Part shown: positions 61,265 to 64,000 of the stretch, piece by piece
Layout: each line of letters begins with the position of its first letter
Position numbering within the stretch: position 1 is the stretch's first letter
Origin: Archangium lansingense
Lineage (GTDB): Bacteria; Myxococcota; Myxococcia; Myxococcales; Myxococcaceae
Direction: 5' to 3'
Length of the DNA: 64,000 nt
Assembly: GCF_026626635.1 (NCBI RefSeq)
Contig: NZ_JAPNKA010000001.1
Span: forward strand, 3,906,001-3,970,000
Made by a program: the position numbers and the translations under genes
The notes under the pieces: model-generated
The model's input: only the letters and a program-made list of their open reading frames with translations
What the model was told of the DNA's origin: nothing
The model's database searches: none

Positions 61265-64000
61265 TCACCCCAGCGCCCCACGGCGGCGCACGCAGGCCAC
61301 GGCCAGCAGCGCCAGCAAGCTCCAGAAGGCGCTCGCCCCGGGTCCGCCGGACGAGCACGCACAACCCTCGGCTCGAGGTCCGGGTGCCCCCGGCTCCGCC
61401 TTCACCGTCACCTCGAAGGTGCAACTGCTGCGGTTGCCGGCCGTGTCCGTCGCCGTCACCGTCACCGTCGTGGTGCCCACCGGGAAGGTGCTGCCCGACG
61501 CCTGTCCATACTCGATGACGGCGGTGTCCCGGTCATCCGTGGCAGTGGCCGGGGCGTAGGACACCGCCACGCCGTTCGCGTCCGGCGCCGTGGCGGAGAT
61601 GGAGGCAGGACAGGTGAGGACGGGCGCGGTGGTATCGGGCTGGAGCGCCGCCAACGGGAGGACACGTGGCTCGTTGCCGACGAGGAGGTCCGCCGCCGCG
61701 AAGACGAGCTTGTCCCCCAGGAACACGAGGTTCGTCGGTGTCGAGGAACCCTCGCCGGGCACGAGGTCCTCCACCCTGCGGGTGCCCGCCGCGGTGCCGT
61801 CCGTCACCCACAGCTCCTGCCCGCTCGAGGCATCCGCGCCCTGGAAGAAGGCGAGCCCCAGCTCCTCCACTCCCCACAGCGGCAACTCCGCCGTCGTTCC
61901 CCACAGCGGCAGCAGCACCCCTGTTCCGGACTCGGCGCGCAGGCCACTGTCCGGACCGGGCCACACGTCCGAGAGCAGCGCCGTGCCCGCCGGGGTGCCA
62001 TCCGTCTTCCACAGCTCCGTGCCGTGCGCCGGGTTACGCGCCAGGAAGAGCACCGTGCCGCCCACGTGCGTGAAGCCCAGGGGCATCCCATTGCCCTCCC
62101 CGGCATTCACGTCCGCGAGGAGCATCGTCCCCGCGGGGGTGCCGTCACTCACCCAGGGCTCCAGGCCGTGCACGCCATCGTACAGGGACAGGTAGAGCCG
62201 CCCCCCCGCCACCGTCATCCGGGAGAGCGAATCTTCGGTGCCGGGGTTCACGTCCTCGAGGAGCACCGTCCCCTCCGGGGTGCCGTCCGTCTTCCACGGC
62301 TCCAGGCCGTGCTCCGCGTCCCTCGCACCGAAGTAGAGCGTCCCATCCAGCATGGCCATCAGGGGCCGGCCCACCTCGGGCTCCCCGAGGCCGCTGGCCG
62401 TGCCCGGGGCGAGCTCCTTGAACAGCACCGTGCCGGAGCCGGTGCCGTCGCTCGTCCACAGCTCCAGCCCGTGCGTGCCGTCATCCGCCCAGAAGAACAG
62501 CCGGTTGCCCAGGGCCGCCCACTGCGCGAGCCGGGAGCCGCCGGGGCCGGGATTCACGTCCTTGACGAGCACCGTGCCCTCGGCGGTGCCGTCCGTCTTC
62601 CACAGCTCCATGCCGTGCTCCGCGTCCTTGCCCGTCAGGAAGAGCGTGTCGCCCACGAGCAACAGCGGCCATTGCTCGGGGACGGCGGCCTCGAAGCTCT
62701 TCAGCCGCGACGTGCCGGCCTCGGTGCCATCCGTCCGCCACAGGCTGCGCTGCAACCCTCCGTCGGGCCTCAGGTCCAGAGTCATGAAGAAGGCCGCGCC
62801 CGCGCGCACCACCCAGGGCACATTCGGGTCCACGAGCAGGTGCGTCGAGCCCTCGCGCAGGTCCCTCACCCGCACGGTGCCGGCGGGGGTGCCGTCCGTC
62901 CTCCACAGCACCTGCCCCTGCTCCTCGTCGAACGTGGTGAAGAGCGAGAGCCCTCCCAGCCGGGTCATCCGGCTGGGGTTGGAGCCACGGGGCTCGGGCC
63001 GGGAGGACACGAGCCGCACGGTGCCGGCCTCCGTCCCGTCACTCACCCACGGCCGCCCTGCGTAGGTGAAGAAGAGCCGGCCCCCGGCGCTCGCCATGCC
63101 GAGGCCGGAGGGGGTGTCCTCCCCGGCGGGCAGCTGCATCACCTTCACGGTGCCGGCCTCGGTGCCATCCGTCTTCCACAGCTGGACGGCGCCCCAGGTG
63201 TCCGTGCCCATGAAGTACAGGGCCCCGTCCAGGGCCGCCATCGCGAGCAGGGCGCCGTCCACTGCTCCTGGGCGGAGCTCCTTCACCAGACGCGTGCCCT
63301 CCGGGGTGCCGTCGGTCGTCCACAGCTCCAGGCCGTGGCTCGAGTCGGTTCCCAGGAAGAAGAGCTGGCTGCCCACGGTCACCGAGGGGTGCCATGAGGC
63401 GTGCGAGACCGGATGAAGCGCGCGGGTGCCGGCCTCAGTGCCGTCCGTGACCCACATCCCGCTATCCATCCACATCACCAGCCGGTTGCCGAGGACGACG
63501 CTCTTGCGCACCTCGGGCAGGTTCACCACCTTCACGGTACCGGCCGCGGTCCCGTCGCTCTTCCAGAGAGAGGACACGGGGTAGGCGCTGGAGGTGACCT
63601 GCACGAGCAGCGAGCCGCCTACTTCATGGATCCTCTGCACGCCAGCGGGCGAGGGAGGCGACCACACCTCCACGGTGCCGGCCTCCGTGCCGTCCGACTT
63701 CCACAGGCTCCGGGGCGCGAAGCCCGAGGTGGTCGCGGAGAAGTACAGCGAGGAGCCCAGCGCCGTGAGGCTGTAGGGTAACGAGCTGATGTCACCCGGG
63801 GCGATGTCCTTCACCCGCGTGGTGCCCTCCGGGGTTCCATCCGTCTTCCACAGCTCCTTGTCGCCGCTGAACTGGGCGGGGAAGAAGAGCGTGCCGCCCA
63901 CGCGCGCCCACTCGGAGATGGGCACGTCGGTGGGAATCTCCCCGTTGGGCACGGAGAGCAGGCGCACGGTGCCGGAGGGGGTACCGTCCGTCTTCCACAG
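61265..64000 (-). CDS. MYXO-CTERM protein with ELWKTDGT repeats and HYR domain (partial at right edge)
   Basis: The frame is open to the window edge (the last visible residues are LWKTDGTPSGTVRLLS), so the N-terminus lies outside. More than fifteen repeats of ~45-50 residues contain (E)LWKTDGTxxGTxxVKD...PG and a hydrophobic strand (LGNRLFFWADDGTHGLELW), as in the hyalin/ELWxxDGT family of extracellular myxobacterial proteins. A HYR-type domain follows (APVLTCPASISATAPDANGV, then TDTAGNRSSCTFEVTV). The MYXO-CTERM tail is EGCACSSGGPG, a helix (AFWSLLALLAVACV) and RRRGALG. Surface-anchored; adhesive or matrix role inferred. Together with the gene at 53782-56247 it makes two MYXO-CTERM proteins within 8 kb. 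Confidence 0.92.
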   Translation of the reverse strand: MWKTDGTPSGTVRLLSVPNGEIPTDVPISEWARVGGTLFFPAQFSGDKELWKTDGTPEGTTRVKDIAPGDISSLPYSLTALGSSLYFSATTSGFAPRSLWKSDGTEAGTVEVWSPPSPAGVQRIHEVGGSLLVQVTSSAYPVSSLWKSDGTAAGTVKVVNLPEVRKSVVLGNRLVMWMDSGMWVTDGTEAGTRALHPVSHASWHPSVTVGSQLFFLGTDSSHGLELWTTDGTPEGTRLVKELRPGAVDGALLAMAALDGALYFMGTDTWGAVQLWKTDGTEAGTVKVMQLPAGEDTPSGLGMASAGGRLFFTYAGRPWVSDGTEAGTVRLVSSRPEPRGSNPSRMTRLGGLSLFTTFDEEQGQVLWRTDGTPAGTVRVRDLREGSTHLLVDPNVPWVVRAGAAFFMTLDLRPDGGLQRSLWRTDGTEAGTSRLKSFEAAVPEQWPLLLVGDTLFLTGKDAEHGMELWKTDGTAEGTVLVKDVNPGPGGSRLAQWAALGNRLFFWADDGTHGLELWTSDGTGSGTVLFKELAPGTASGLGEPEVGRPLMAMLDGTLYFGARDAEHGLEPWKTDGTPEGTVLLEDVNPGTEDSLSRMTVAGGRLYLSLYDGVHGLEPWVSDGTPAGTMLLADVNAGEGNGMPLGFTHVGGTVLFLARNPAHGTELWKTDGTPAGTALLSDVWPGPDSGLRAESGTGVLLPLWGTTAELPLWGVEELGLAFFQGADASSGQELWVTDGTAAGTRRVEDLVPGEGSSTPTNLVFLGDKLVFAAADLLVGNEPRVLPLAALQPDTTAPVLTCPASISATAPDANGVAVSYAPATATDDRDTAVIEYGQASGSTFPVGTTTVTVTATDTAGNRSSCTFEVTVKAEPGAPGPRAEGCACSSGGPGASAFWSLLALLAVACVRRRGALG

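Noticed and set aside
1-64000. tRNA, rRNA and replication origin
   Set aside because: Looked for cloverleaf-like and conserved rRNA segments and DnaA-box clusters by eye; none seen. A tRNAscan/Infernal run would be decisive.

Overview
The window looks like myxobacterial DNA, probably from the Cystobacterineae (Archangium, Cystobacter or Melittangium type). It is GC-rich with strong third-position GC. Two large surface proteins end in MYXO-CTERM tails (Cys-rich knot, one helix, basic end). It also carries a dihydroceramide-desaturase-like gene, a DUF4157 toxin-like protein, a PilA-type prepilin and an NRPS operon. The taxonomic call is inference from these traits; no rRNA or tRNA gene was seen.

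Layout. (1) 1-10 kb, minus strand: a giant secreted protein of repeated beta-sandwich (PPC-like) units, overlapping by one base an alpha-2-macroglobulin with an intact CLEQ thioester; the latter runs off the left edge. (2) 10-18 kb, minus strand: a three-gene NRPS operon, A-T-C-A-T, then C*-T, then a cytochrome P450, with ATGA overlaps at both joints. The C* domain lacks the catalytic His, and the P450 lacks the usual acid/Thr pair. (3) 18-20 kb: a secreted PI-PLC with a beta/gamma-crystallin tail. (4) 20-27 kb: a TIR-rich, defence-like island. It contains a TIR remnant, an IS66 transposase remnant, a coupled TIR + NB-ARC/TPR (STAND) gene pair, a decayed gene and a nucleoside-phosphorylase/TIR fusion. 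A 98-99% identical partial copy and the complete copy of a quinone-oxidoreductase-like gene lie at its two ends. (5) 28-45 kb: mostly ordinary single-copy genes (DUF4157 toxin-like protein, inactive-looking HAD protein, desaturase, vWA protein, SPFH protein, patatin, prepilin overlapping a PD-(D/E)XK protein, EF-G-like GTPase, JAMM-motif lipoprotein, signal peptidase I). Several convergent pairs are closed by hairpins.

(6) 46-61 kb is a heavily rearranged accessory zone. An IS1182 element (CTAG target duplication) splits a KAP-family P-loop ATPase gene, and the original reading frame can be rebuilt exactly. A second, truncated IS1182 copy abuts a zinc-ribbon/PD-(D/E)XK gene that is itself split by an IS5 element and a frameshift. 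Four copies of a ~80-130 bp repeat with nested inverted repeats (GGTGTC...GACACC) punctuate the zone. One copy contains a 135-bp MITE with near-perfect 25-bp ends and a TCA duplication. A collagen-like lipoprotein, a 5'-truncated Cys-rich protein and a MYXO-CTERM beta-propeller-like protein sit between the repeats. (7) 61-64 kb: a second MYXO-CTERM protein built of ELWKTDGT repeats runs off the right edge.

The strongest candidates for undescribed biology are the NRPS C*-T/P450 unit (possibly an analogue of X-domain P450 recruitment), the split TIR + STAND pair, the phosphorylase-TIR fusion with an inserted helical segment, and the interrupted zinc-ribbon nuclease gene.
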